The notes below the pieces were generated by a model. It saw nothing but the letters and a program-made list of their open reading frames with translations. It ran no database searches and was not told where the DNA came from. From Lactarius indigo (taxonomy: Eukaryota; Basidiomycota; Agaricomycetes; Russulales; Russulaceae): a DNA stretch of 64,000 nucleotides. Position numbers and translations under genes: made by a program. The stretch spans positions 806,001 to 870,000 of the forward strand of contig JAFKAC010000013.1 of assembly GCA_025766275.1 (NCBI GenBank), written 5' to 3'. Shown one piece after another: positions 24,564-36,231 of the stretch (positions are counted from its first letter, which is position 1; the number at the start of each line of letters is the position of its first letter).

Positions 24564-26420
24564 TTACGCTTCCTGTATCACCTCCTTCACAGCCTCCTTG
24601 AAGATCCTGATCCCCTTCCCAAGATCCTCGGGCGAAATATTCAGGGCTGGGATAAATCGCACCGTCTCATATACTGATGTCGTAAGCAGAAGTAAGCCCT
24701 TCTCAAGGCAACGCTTAGACACCCTCGTGGACATATTCGGGGGAGTCTTTTTCTGGACCGCTGGGTCGAACCGCGAATGTGCTGGCGAAGCGAACTCGAC
24801 GGCGACCATCAAGCCCTGCCCCCGCACGTCGAGGATATGCGGTCCCACAGTAGGGTCAGCTTTCAATGTTCGAAGTGCTTCGAAAAGCTCTGCAGAGCTA
24901 ATCAGAAAGATCAAGGACTTTAGTGCGGACGAAAGGCGCGAAAACACACGAGACGTACCGCGAATTGACGTTTTCTAGGACCCTCTCCTCTTGAAATGCA
25001 TCTACAACTGCAACCGCCGCAGCGCACGAAACTGGGTTGCCAGCATATGTCCCTCCCTGCAATTTCCACTCAATATACGGCAACCTCGATAGATGTAGAA
25101 GGGTGTCTCACCATTGTTCCTGGCTTGAGTTTATCTGTCAGACCCTTCGGACTGACAACGGCACTAAGCGGGAACCCATTTGCAAGGCCCTGTCATGGCT
25201 CAGACATCACGTCACCGCAGGAGATGCAGCGACAAAGTATGGCACACCTTAGCCATAATCAGCAAATCTGGTCGCACCCCGCTATACTGGATATTAAACA
25301 TCCGCCCGGTCCTCCCAAACCCGCTCTGCACCTCGTCGATGATGAGAAGCAGGCCGTTCTTATCGCAGATGTCGCGCAGGCCTTGCAAGAAGGCTGGCGG
25401 CGCAGGGACATACCCACCCTCGCCGAGTACGGGCTCAATGATGATAGCGGCCGTGTCCGACGGCGCGCTCTGCTGAAGGAGTAGCAGCTCCAGCTGGTAC
25501 AGCGACGCACGTACGAGCTCGGCCTCGTCTGCGCCCGGTGCGGAGTTGAAGTGGTGCCAGTACGGGAATGGCGCCGTCACCACGCCCGGCTGTAATATCA
25601 TGCGCGTCAGACAGGGTTGGCACGCCAACCAAAAACGAGGGGGTATGGCTGTGTGGAAGAAGGAACGCACCATGAGAGGCGAGGATCCGTCGGCGTAGAC
25701 GGTCTTGCTCTTAGTTACCGCCATCGCACCGAACGTACGCCCGTGGAACGCGCCTTGCATCGCGATGATGTTCTGCTTGCGCGTGATGCCACGAGCCATC
25801 TTTAGCGCAGCCTCAACCGCCTCGGAGCCCGAGTTCACGAAAAAGAACGAGTCGAGTGAGGCGTGCGGCACGATGGTGAGCAAGCGTTCGATGAGGCGCA
25901 GATATGGCTCGTGATACGCGATGCCGCACTAGTTTTTGCACTCAGAAGAGAGCGGATGGAGCAGGAGACGGGTACTCCACCTGGCCGTGTACAAGGTTGA
26001 GACACTGTTCCGCCGCAGCTTTGCTTACTTTTGGGTGACAATGGCCTCGATGACGTCTATCCTCAGCACCGGACTGCGGGGCAAGGACTCCTACAGTAAC
26101 GTACCCAAGTTCGTAACACCGATGCCACACGTAAAGTCAAGCACCGTCCGCCCGCCCCGAAATGTGACCCACGATCCCTCGGCTCTTTCGATGACGTCTT
26201 CGGAGAGGCGGGCTATGCCTTTGCTGACATGACGCTGCGCGAACTCGACGGACGGTGCGGTCGCCATCGAGCGCGTTCTGTATCACCGTGCGGTGGGAGC
26301 ACTTTACATCAGTGAGACTACCCACGTAAGCCAGCGCGATGAGACGTACAGCACTTGAGGAACCACTGATGCGCGCGAGCCGCGCGACGCAGCCAAGAGC
26401 AGTTGTCGCCCGAGTAACAT
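24564..26420 (-). CDS. class III PLP aminotransferase, mitochondrial (4-aminobutyrate aminotransferase-like)
   Basis: A first exon (26350-26420) encodes MLLGRQLLLAASRGSRAS, an Arg/Ser/Ala-rich mitochondrial presequence. It splices to 26277, giving the junction TRSMATAPSVEF. The mature part has the class III blocks TCGIGVTNLGHCHPKVS, FFFVNSGSEAVEAALKMAR, GAFHGRTFGAMAVTKSK, IIEPVLGEGGYVPAPPAFL, the Asp of LLIIDEVQSGFGRTG, and the PLP lysine in IMAKGLANGFPLSAV. The end of the protein includes GGTYAGNPVSCAAAVAV and LLTTSVYETVRFIPALNIS. Length is about 470 residues. The family transfers amino groups from omega-amino acids such as GABA to an oxo acid. The substrate cannot be fixed from sequence by eye; acetylornithine or beta-alanine aminotransferase are alternatives. 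An in-frame ATG at 26267 could give a leaderless form. Confidence 0.85.
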
Positions 26421-28604
26421 CGTCAGGGTGTTGAATATTGGAGAGAACGCTCTACGGCTCGAAAGGGGACGATAAAGTGTCGGCAACTCTTTATATTGGG
26501 CTTCTCGAAAAAACCCTGGATGGGGCTTGACCGGTTGACCCCTACTTTATTGTATTGTGGGAGAGAAGACGTCAAGGAAGGCGTCGTCGTGCGCCCTGGA
26601 GTCGATCTGGTAAGCGAACACGCCAGGTGACCCCACAAATGACTCATGGTGTACGACATCTCGCTCAAGAATTAGAACACGCGTTTTGCTACGTAAAACG
26701 TGACGAGTATCGACCGCGGCAAGGGCTACTCAGGCTGTACGGTTGCTGCATCATGATCTATCATGATAAACCTTACGGGTGCCGTGAATACCCCGATATG
26801 ATAGCTCTAACTTTTTTTATGCTATCCGTGTGTGCATCATGACCTGCATAGAGAACTTGCACAATGTCCCTGATGCAGGCCTGATGGCCAGCGCCTCCTC
26901 ATGTGCCAGTGCTCGACCAGAACGAGAATCCAGACGCATGGGGGATTATATAACCCGACTTCCCACGCGGTGATATAAAATCGCTTCCCCTTGTTTTTTT
27001 TCCCGCATTGATGACAGTCCGAAAGCCGCGATGCTCTCTCCATACAGGTGCCAGTGCATCTCCCTCGTGAGCGGGCTAAGGTCTGAGTGTTCGTCCTTCT
27101 CGATCGGCTCTAGCAGGGCCCTGTGCTAATCGCGCAGAGCGGCGTACCAGAAACTCGCCCGCGGTCCCCGTTTTTACCCGACGACGGCCCCCCCGCCTCG
27201 TGCGTAGCGGCCTGAGGGTTGGGGACACGTGGGCTTGGGAACACCGCGAGGACCGGGCATCATCCGCTCGTTTTATTGCAGCGCCGTCTTGCTCTATCGC
27301 GCCACTCCCGCCCTCCGGGGCGGACACAGAGGCCAATAGTGGATCAAGGCTCTAGGGTGATATCGGATGACGATCTGTATCGTCGTTGAGCCCCATTATC
27401 CCCTCACTCGCGTCTTTGTGTTTCCCCTGCGCCATTTTGGTCCACGGACACCCGGCGTAACTTTCACAGTTGGGCATTGTGACGTAATGCCACTTGCTCA
27501 TTCGTGTGGCGGTTGCGTTTCTGGGGCCGGTGATGTACACACTGGCTGGTGCAAGTGGCGTATGAGGGGCTTTGATGACGGCCTGTAGGCGGACGTCCTT
27601 GAGTGCACTTCGCGGCACGCGTTCTTCGCGTAACTCGATTCAGACTACTCTCGGACTGTCATGAATTTTTTGATCCCCTACTCCTTGAGAGTAGCACTTT
27701 GACTCCAGGCCGCCCGGATTGATTCTGCGTTGTTTTAACGTTGGCTATGTTCTTTAGGTCTTATGGCTCCGGCCTCTACTGTATTATTATCGTTTGGTAC
27801 AATCGATTACATTTTGGGGTATCACACACGGAAGGAACTCCCTCCGGGAGCCTCGTGATGTCACCACGCCTGCAAATTGAGACGGCGCGTGTCGAGCTCT
27901 GGGACACGCAGTTATCTTACACTCTTCGTGGTTAATCAACACGCCGAATGAGAGCTAGAAAAACGCCGTGTTGGTGAATATCCAAAGACACGCAGCAGCC
28001 TAGTCTCGTGAGGCAGCAGGCCCCGAATCGTCCCAACCAATCACGGGGACCATCACCACGGAGATTAACTACACGACGAGCACTTCGTGGGACCAGAGAG
28101 GACAATGAGCAACGACGCCGTGGTACTTCTGGCAAAGAAGACTTCCGTGGGTGGCGCTGAGTCCCGAGCTACCCTGGCCGTGACTCGGGGCCATCCGCAT
28201 ATATGAAGCGGAAGGGGGAGCGTGTCAGGTAAGCCCCAGGGGGACGTGCACACACATGTAGAAGAGAAAAAAAAAAGCGAAACCGAGCACGAATACGACA
28301 GTCACCGGCTGCTGGGGATCGCTTGTAGTATCTGTTGTCGTATTTAGCCGAGGTACATCGTAAGAGTAGCAGGAAGTCAAACATATCGCCGTTGCGCTTG
28401 CCTCTTCATACTAGACCCAAAGCGTGTTGTTCACTTGTTGTTCATTTGAACGTGTTTACAACGTTCTTGTTTCTCACCAAATGGTACTGGCAAATCGGCC
28501 ATGATTGTGCCCGACTCGAGTTCCGCGGGTGGTGCAGTACAGGCAAGATGCTCACTGCTTGCTTGGCCCCATTTCATCGTTCAGGAAGTTTACCACGCTT
28601 GGAG
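26421..28604. other. long gene-poor intergenic region
   Basis: Two kilobases upstream of the aminotransferase contain only short, unrelated open frames. I recognise no domain, splice chain, terminal repeats or RNA gene. Confidence 0.45.
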
Positions 28605-28835
28605 ATGTTTCGGCCCATTCTCGTGGTTTCTAGTTATGCTGGAGGCGACGACGATATCACTAGTATTTATCTCGAGATGAACCTGCAACGTGTTGATTGC
28701 GCTGCTGCAGAGGGCAACAGCATGAGCGAGGAATTTATTTATTTATTTATTGCATCACTCTGTGGGGATCAACTAGGCGAACAGGGTGGCGACTGCAGTG
28801 AAAATTAGAAAGACGCGACATGGAGACACGAAGCG
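28605..28835 (+). repeat. dispersed repeat A, copy 1
   Basis: This segment matches the reverse complement of about 56370-56590. Shared stretches include TTTCTAGTTAT, the block coding EMNLQRVDCAAAEGNS, GATCAACTAGGCGAACAG and GACATGGAGA. Copy 1 carries a TTTA microsatellite expansion (28734-28752) that copy 2 lacks. A 157-codon open frame runs over it, but the frames diverge between copies, so it is more likely a noncoding or decayed repeat than a gene. Confidence 0.65.
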
Positions 28836-29299
28836 CAGTGGACTAGTTAAATTAGTAATAGGAACTTTGAGCGAACGGCCCGCGCTGAGATATCTTTGCA
28901 TCCTTCCCGTGTCGCCGTCAGTTACACTGCATACGAGAAACTATAGGCAGTAAAACATATATGGACAGAGAGCGCGTTGATCACGAAAGGGGGTCAATAT
29001 AAGTACGATGAGCCAATGTGGCAATATCTTGCGTCGACTGAACCAAGCCGTTTGAGCGTGTTCACACAAGAGGAGAAAAGTCGTTGTTGAAGGTGCGTTT
29101 TATTGCAAAAAAAGTACAGAATGACAGGAAGTAGCTGGGAAGACCAAGTGTTCATAAGTTGAGGATGTCAAAGTGACGGAGAAAGCCAGAGGGGGAAAAA
29201 GGCAAGAAAGAGTGAGAAAGTGGTACCGTATGCCAGTGTATAGAGTGAGATTCAATGAGGACGTCAAAGTAAGGTTGAGTGCGAGAAGTCCGCTCTTAA
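28836..29299. other. intergenic region
   Basis: Nothing recognisable is present between dispersed repeat A and the TRS65 pseudogene. Confidence 0.45.
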
Positions 29300-30410
29300 G
29301 TAATCTGGGATGGACTGTAAGATACGCGGGGTGTAGTAGTAGGGAATGGGGAAAGGGGTTCCGGTGGCAGTTCGCTGTCTGTCTGGCCCACTGCCGATGA
29401 CCGCTGCGGGGTGAAGCCGAGCACGTAGTTCCAGCAAAAAGGAGAGAGCTTGAGAACGGCGCCATCGAATGGTGTTTGTGACTGAACGTCGTAGCCCCTC
29501 CCAGAGAAGATGAAAACACACCAAGGAGCGCTTCTTCTTCGGATATCGGGAACCGACCAGCTCAACAGCGAAGAGCGAACGAGTTGTATTATTCATGCGT
29601 GCTCAAGCGGAGCGGGAACAACTCCGAGGGTGACTTGCCATCGATCGGAAAAAGGCGCCCATGCTCACGCCCTGCCCAACCAAGGGTGACGTTGACTGCC
29701 TCGACTAAGTATCCCTCTGGTGCTTGGCTCGGATGCTCTAGTTCAACACAGAATATCACGGTGCGCCCTATGCGGCCAGTCAGGAGTACATAGTCGGGGG
29801 TGATAGAACTGTGGTATCATCAAATAAGATATAAGGGACAAACGTGGTGCGCACGCGGATGCAAGAGGCATCAAAAAGTGTGGGGGGAGACGATTGGAAG
29901 AGGGTGGCAAGGGTTGGTATCGTGGAGAACAGGTCGACAGCCAGCGGCGGAGAGGCTAGGAGGGAAAATTCTTGCTTGCGTGTCTTGGCACCGATCTGGG
30001 CGCTGGGAAAGGCGAGAGGGAGAAGAGCGTTTAAGAAGCTCGGCGCTGTGCTCGGTAAGTAGGATGTAGATGTAGAGATGGGCGGGTGGAATACCTGCCG
30101 AAAACCCCTCAAGAAGGTCAACCTCGTCCAGAAGTCGATAAACCTGTCGTACTTCTGCGTGCCAAGAGTGACACCGCGCTTGCGGAAGTTGGGGACCTGG
30201 GAAGGCACTGTGCAGGGAGGAGCATTGTCACGAGAATTCTCCTAACTGGTGTCGTTGGAACATGTTTTCCGCACGGTAATCAACGCTGTAAGACCGACCA
30301 ATGGGTCGCGTGAGGATAGCCGAAAGAACGCTAGGGAGTGTGTGAATGGCGCAGTACGAAATCAATGGCCACTACGCACCAACGTCGATGCACATTCGGT
30401 AAACTTTGGT
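29300..30410 (-). pseudogene. truncated TRS65 pseudogene
   Basis: The minus strand is a diverged copy of the internal part of the intact TRS65 gene (about 49715-50910). Matching blocks include WTRLTFLRGF, STSTSYLPSTAPSF, FVPYILFDDT and the antisense-readable segment coding RYPKKKR. Intron sequence and position are kept, so it is a DNA-level duplication, not a retrocopy. It lacks both the start and the C-terminal Trs65 domain and has stops and frame changes. It lies just upstream of NLR2. Confidence 0.8.
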
Positions 30411-31757
30411 GAAGTGGTTTTCTCTATCCAGCGCACAGCCGGGAATGGGTGCGAACGGCTTGGCAGCAGGGAGCGGGGCGAACTTGTGCGACGCTAGACC
30501 TGTGACGGTGATCTAGATGCGCGTTCTGCCGCCCATGGTCATTGGCACAGCGATGGCCAGAGACCCCCCGATTCCAATGAGTGCTAGTAGACGCGAGGCA
30601 GCACAGTACCCTACGCAGCCTTCTGCATATTCTTGGAGATGGCGCGTCTTGGGCTTCGGCTGACTGTTGGAGAAATCACTGGCGGTTACTGGTCAAGCAT
30701 TTTCTGCAGTGTGCCCCAAGCACATGGGGGAAACACCTTTGGCGGAAATCATGACATGGAGCGAGTTTGCTGCGGGTAAAAAACAACAGGTAACGACCGG
30801 TGTGAGGTGGCCCCTGATTGATAGGATATGAGGGACTTACTGAGACCAATGCTGGCGACGAGAAGAGGGAAGGTTAAGAATTTCGTTTGGACGTCTGCTC
30901 TCTCCGGGCGTGGTTCAGAAGGAAGAGAAAGAGCTGTTTGGGGCTATGCATAGGTTCGGGCAAAGGTCTCCGTTCCGAGTCATCAGCCGGGCAGTTGGGC
31001 GCCAGAACTTCGACAACGACCTACATTAGATAAGCAGCCGCAAGACCTTAGCCAGCCAAGTGATTGGGTGTGCCGTTGGCCATCATGACGTGACATACTC
31101 ACGGTAAAGAGTGTACAAAGCTGTTGTCCAGTAACAACTGTCGGGTCGCAACTGTACAGGACAGAACCTTGACTACACCGCACCATTTGTTCACTCTAGG
31201 TCCATTTAATACCTAAATGTATAGGGCTTTCTAGACAAGTGTGCCGCAGTCGTACAGACTGAGAGCACAGCATTTCATGAGTTCGAAAAGAAAAAAGAGC
31301 TGGCCGAGGGTAGCCCTGCTGCACGATGTTATTCCCTGTGGGTCTGGACCAATAGACAACGTCGATTTTACCGCAACCAAGAGTCCAACCCTTCCAGTCC
31401 CCTTCAATCATTCCCAGCCTGCCAGTGGACAACAAACACCCTTGACAACCGCGGGAGCATTCGAAATTCGACAGCGTGGGTTGGGCGTTATCGCGTGGAC
31501 AGCTCGTGGTTTCTTAGACGCTCGAACCACATACCCACACTATCTCCCATCATCAGTCTACTGTGACCTCCAAAACACTCTTCTATCCAGTACGGCCGCT
31601 GCGCAAGATTTAGATCACCGGCAAATGTTTTCGAATTCGTGCGTAGATGGCCATTTAGCCATGACTTTCTTTGATGCTGACCTACTACTCTAGCCCAGGT
31701 CCCTCAGGATCGCGAAATTCGGGTGGAGGGTTTGTCGATCCTTTCTTTTGTGTAGCT
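30411..31757. other. intergenic region upstream of NLR2
   Basis: A 150-codon open frame (31241-31693, plus) is present but has no recognisable domain and no clear link to NLR2 exon 1. The region otherwise shows nothing I can name. It should contain the NLR2 promoter. Confidence 0.45.
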
Positions 31758-34700
31758 ATGCTCGCTCAAGAACTGTCTTTGGACAGCACTCAAATTGCCG
31801 AACCGCAGGGAAGCATATCCCGTGTTGAGGTGATTGGTATGTACTGAATTCCTAACTCGTCGATACCTCGATAGCCGTTTATCCCTTTTGTTAGTCCTCC
31901 GGGCACACGATCTCCCACGGATGAAGAAACGGCTTGGCCCGAAGAGGCGGTTCTATGTCACTGTAACCAATGGTGCAGCAACGGAGAAGACGAAAAGCAC
32001 CCAGGTTGATGGATCGACGGCGCGCTGGGACCAGACGCTTGGCCCCTTGTAAGACTTCTCTTTTTCAATCTTATTTGTTTGGCTGAAAGTTCGGTTCAGT
32101 TCTACACAGCGGTCTTCACATCTTATACTGCGTCTTTATGAGAAGCGGCGCCTCCACGCTGATGTCGTTGTCGGAACGAATGAGATAACGATACCTGTCG
32201 AAACCCAAACTGGTTCGTATCTTATTAGAAACCCTGCTTGTTCGGCCAACTGAACATCCCGGGTGTAGAAATCCCCATTGTCCTCACCAGCGATGACGAA
32301 CAGGCTGGACAGTCGATCCAGCCGGTCACACTTTACTTGACGGTCGTTGTGTCCCCTGTTGAGGACGCTCTCCACGACGCCGACGAAGCTGTGACGACAA
32401 TTAATTTATCGCATAAATGGGAAGGTGCTCTCGAGAGAATTAAGTGGGTGGTGGATACTGTGAGCCCAGTTGCAGAAGTGCGTTACGACGTCCTTTTTTG
32501 CCAATCCTTGACCGAGCCGAATTTGGTCCTCAGCTCCACCCGATTGCAAAGATGGCATACGGACTATTTTCTGCGATCCCCAAGGTGATCTGTCTGCGCT
32601 ATTGTCGGATTAAGATACTCATGCAATTTGATTTGGGTGCCAGACCCTCCTAGAACAGTTGCAACGCGACGACAACATCCAGGCCTTACTTGACGCCATG
32701 CACGATGCGTTTGACTTTGTAAACCAGGAAGACCGTTTCAAAGCGATCGGACGTGATTCCAGGCAGATTCAAATTCTTACGCTCATGTTGCAGCACGTCT
32801 GTAATTGCTGTGACTTTATCCGATCATACGCAAACGATTCGCGATTCTGTACGTAATCGTTACCCATGTCAATTGCCGACGTAAACATATGGTTATTTTT
32901 TAGGGAAGCGGACATTGAAGAATACGGGCGGCCAAGTGGACAAAAAAATCGGGGACTTCCGCAGCACGCTTCTCGAACAGCGAAAGGCTTTCTTGGATGA
33001 GGCTGCGATCACCACAGAGATAACCGCACTACATATTCTGGACGATGTGGGAATCATTTCGGCTGATGTCGGCAGGATTTCGAGTCAGCTCGATGGGATG
33101 GCTACGCAGCTGAAGTGGGTGTCTAGCCAAGTGTCAGACGCCGGTATGTAGTCCTAATACTTTGAACGTTATCTATCTGACAATCGTTATAGAATTGGAT
33201 AGAAAAATCGGAGAAATCCCATATGGGACAGGTTCACGATTCACACCCGACAAGGGCTGTCTTACGGGAACACGCACGGCGTTCCTCGACTTCATTGACA
33301 ACTGGGTGAATGATCCCGAGTCGGAGCGTTGTCTGGTTCTTTTCGGGCAAGCAGGCACGGGAAAGTCGTCGATTGCTCACGAGATCGCGCGTCGCTTCAA
33401 CAAAATCCATCGGCTTACGTCATCGTTCATCTTTTTGCGCAAGGAACAATCAAAACGGGAGGCTTATCACCTTTTCACGACTCTTGCTCGCGATCTCTCC
33501 GACCGCTATCCTTCGTTCAAAGCCGCGCTAGGAAAGGTCGTAAAAGACAACTCTTCTCTTCGAGCTGGAACACGTGACTACGGTACCCTGTTCGAATGCC
33601 TTATCCTGGCGCCGCTTAAGGATCTCCACCTTGTTGGTCCTATTGTTGTCGTAATCGATGCCTTGGACGAGAGTGGGGATGTAGCCGATGAAAACGGTTT
33701 ACACAAATTTCTTGCTAAAACCGTTTCTAAACTGCCGTCAAATTTTCGTATGCTCATCACCTCGCGACCCGAGCACTCCATCGTGTCTGCGTTCACCCGA
33801 GTCGGAGACGGATTGTCCGGTGTCAAAATCAAATACATGAATGATTCGGAGCTGTCTGCTACGATACATGACGATATCCTCGCGTTTCTTCAGAACAGGC
33901 TCCCTTCAGACGTGTTCAAAATTTATGGCGACGAACTGACAAAAAGGGCAGAGGGATTGTTTCAGTGGGCGGCGGTCGCATCTGGATACATATTAAACCC
34001 TCCCGACGTCTTTGGGTTGAGCAAGACAAAGTGCATAAAACATCTTTTGAAACTCACCGCGGATCGCCGCGGACAAGATCCCTTGGACGAGTTGTACAAA
34101 GAAGTCCTCGAAGGATACTTCACTCACGAGAACTCACGGAAACTTTTTCGCTCAGTTTTGGGACAAGTCATCGCTTCAATCGAGCCGCTCAGTATCCGCT
34201 CCCTGACCACACTGCACAAGGCTCTGCAACAACACGCCTCCCACGACGACGACGACAGTGAAGCGATTGTTACATTACTCCGTCGGCTTGGCTCATTGTT
34301 GAGCAACGTCAATTCATCTGATGAAACCCTTGCCATCGTTCCTCTCCATACATCGTTCCGCGATTTCCTCACAAACGAAGTGAAGAGCGGTGAAAACTAT
34401 TGTGTGAGCGTTCGTGACGCTCACCATCAATTGGCCGATTCCTGTCTCTGTCTACTGCTCAAAGACCTCAAATTCAACATCTGCAATCTCGAAACGTCAT
34501 ATCTCGCAAACAAGGATGTCACAGACCTTGACTCCCGCGTTAGTCAACATATCCCACCTGTTCTGTTGTACGCGTGTCGTTTCTGGGGCGATCATCTGAA
34601 ACATATTGGTTTCGAAAACAATCTGTTTGAAAAACTTCGAAGTTTCTTCGAGAAGAAACTTCTGTTATGGTTAGAGGCCCTTAGCTTGACAAGTTATCTG

Positions 34701-36038
34701 GGTTTTGCTTCGGCAGCGTGCTCGGCTCTGAAGGTGTGGTTAGCCTCTGGTCAAGGAGTGAGTGCAAGTGTTGATTCGATGAGGAAGACAAACAACTAAT
34801 AACTACGACCGCAACAGGTTTCTCAAACAGAGCTACACGAATTCAGATCGTTCGTCAATGATGCCTCTGTGTTTATACGGTATTTCGGGATGACCATGGC
34901 AAAGAGTGCTCCACATGTCTATCTTTCCGCTCTACCATTCGCGCCGTCTCGTTCTCCTGTCTCTGCATGTTATTCCGGCTCATTTCCTCGAATTTTACGC
35001 GTGGAACGTGGGCGATTGTCTCATTGGCCTTCTTCGGAGATGGTGATTCGAGCCGCTGGGGATTCGGTCCTTTGCATTGCAATCTCACCGGATGGCCAGC
35101 GGATCGTCTCAGGCTCGGACGATCGAACAATTCGTGTGTGGAACGCGACTACGGGAGACACAGAGGCCGGCCCATTTACTGGTCACACGCATTCGGTCAC
35201 GTCTGTGGGATTCTCGCCTGATGGCCAGCGGATCGTCTCAGGCTCGGAAGATCGAACAATTCGTGTGTGGAACGCGACTACGGGAGACACAGAGGCCGGC
35301 CCATTTACTGGTCACACGGATTCGGTCACGTCTGTGAGATTCTCGCCTGATGGTCAGCGGATCGTCTCAGGCTCGGACGATGAAACAATTGGTGTGTGGA
35401 ACGCGACTACGGGAGAGACAGAGGCCGGTCCGTTTACTGGTCACATGGATTCGGTCACGTCTGTGGGATTCTCGCCTGATGGCCACCGGATCGTCTCAGG
35501 CTCGGACGATGGAACAATTCGTGTGTGGAACGCGACTACGGGAGACACAGAGGCCGGCCCATTTACTGGTCACACGGGTTGGGTCACGTCTGTGAGATTC
35601 TCGCCTGATGGCCACCGGATCGTCTCAGGCTCGAACGATCGAACAATTCGTGTGTGGAACGCGACTACGGGAGACACAGAGGCCGGCCCATTTACTGGTC
35701 ACACGCGTTCGGTCTGGTCTGTGGGATTCTCGCCAGATGGCCAGCGCATCGTTTCAAGTTCGTCCGATCGATCAATTCGTATGTTGAACGCCACGGCAGG
35801 AAATACGGAGACTACTAGCCACGTCGACTTCACTGACCACTCCGTCATCGACGAGGAGGGGTGGATATGTGGTAGTGGAGGTGAACTCCTCATGTGGATC
35901 CCGCCACCACATAGGGCAAATCTTCATCGCCCAAGTACCATCTGGGTTGCCGGCGAATACGAAACCCGCCTCGATCTTTCGACTTTCGTACATGGGCAAA
36001 GTTGGACTACTTGTATTGACACGTACAGTAATCCGTAG
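31758..36038 (+). CDS. NLR2: C2-NACHT-WD40 receptor-like protein
   Basis: Nine exons join in frame to 1278 residues: 31758-31836, 31895-32048, 32100-32212, 32269-32477, 32534-32584, 32644-32848, 32904-33143, 33193-34757 and 34818-36038. Residues about 20-130 form a C2 domain (ISRVEVIVLRAHDLPRMKK, RRFYVTVTNGAATEKTKS, then HLILRLYEKRRLHADVVVGT). A helical region shared with NLR1 comes next. The NACHT NTPase has Walker A GQAGTGKS (402-409), Walker B IVVVIDALDE (501-510) and LITSRPE. Six 43-residue WD40 units follow, plus a final half-unit (GWICGSGGELLMWIPPP), which could close a seven-bladed propeller. C2 domains usually bind membranes or phospholipids, so membrane targeting or attack on activation is a reasonable inference. 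The gene appears intact. Its 3' end faces USE1 at 193 bp. Confidence 0.9.
35070..35815 (+). repeat. 129-bp WD40-coding tandem array in NLR2
   Basis: Six units are nearly identical at DNA level, more so than in NLR1. Most differences fall in a few codons after the Gly-His-Thr block. The common unit codes IVSGSDDRTIRVWNATTGDT. Confidence 0.9.
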
Positions 36039-36231
36039 AATTTCTTTAGGCGATCTGAAGTGTAATGTGACGTGCTTCGACTTGATAGATTAGCTCATTG
36101 AGTTATCGGTCAGTCACAGGTATGGTGTCGACGCCTTGCCACCATGTAAAGTGTTATCGAACGACAAAATCACCGACTCAGATAAAAATAAATGGTTCAT
36201 TGGGACGCCAACAACCGTCTCCCATCGCCTC

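Noticed and set aside
28335..28808. 157-codon open frame as a protein gene
   Set aside because: It overlaps dispersed repeat A; the second copy of the repeat does not keep the same frame, so coding conservation is not supported.
31241..31693. 150-codon open frame upstream of NLR2 as a separate gene or exon
   Set aside because: There is no recognisable domain, no splice chain to NLR2 exon 1 and no paralogous sequence upstream of NLR1.
32213..32268. Apparent frameshift at the end of the NLR2 C2 domain
   Set aside because: A 56-bp intron with GT-AG ends and matching phase restores the frame (VETQT joined to EIPIVLTSDD).
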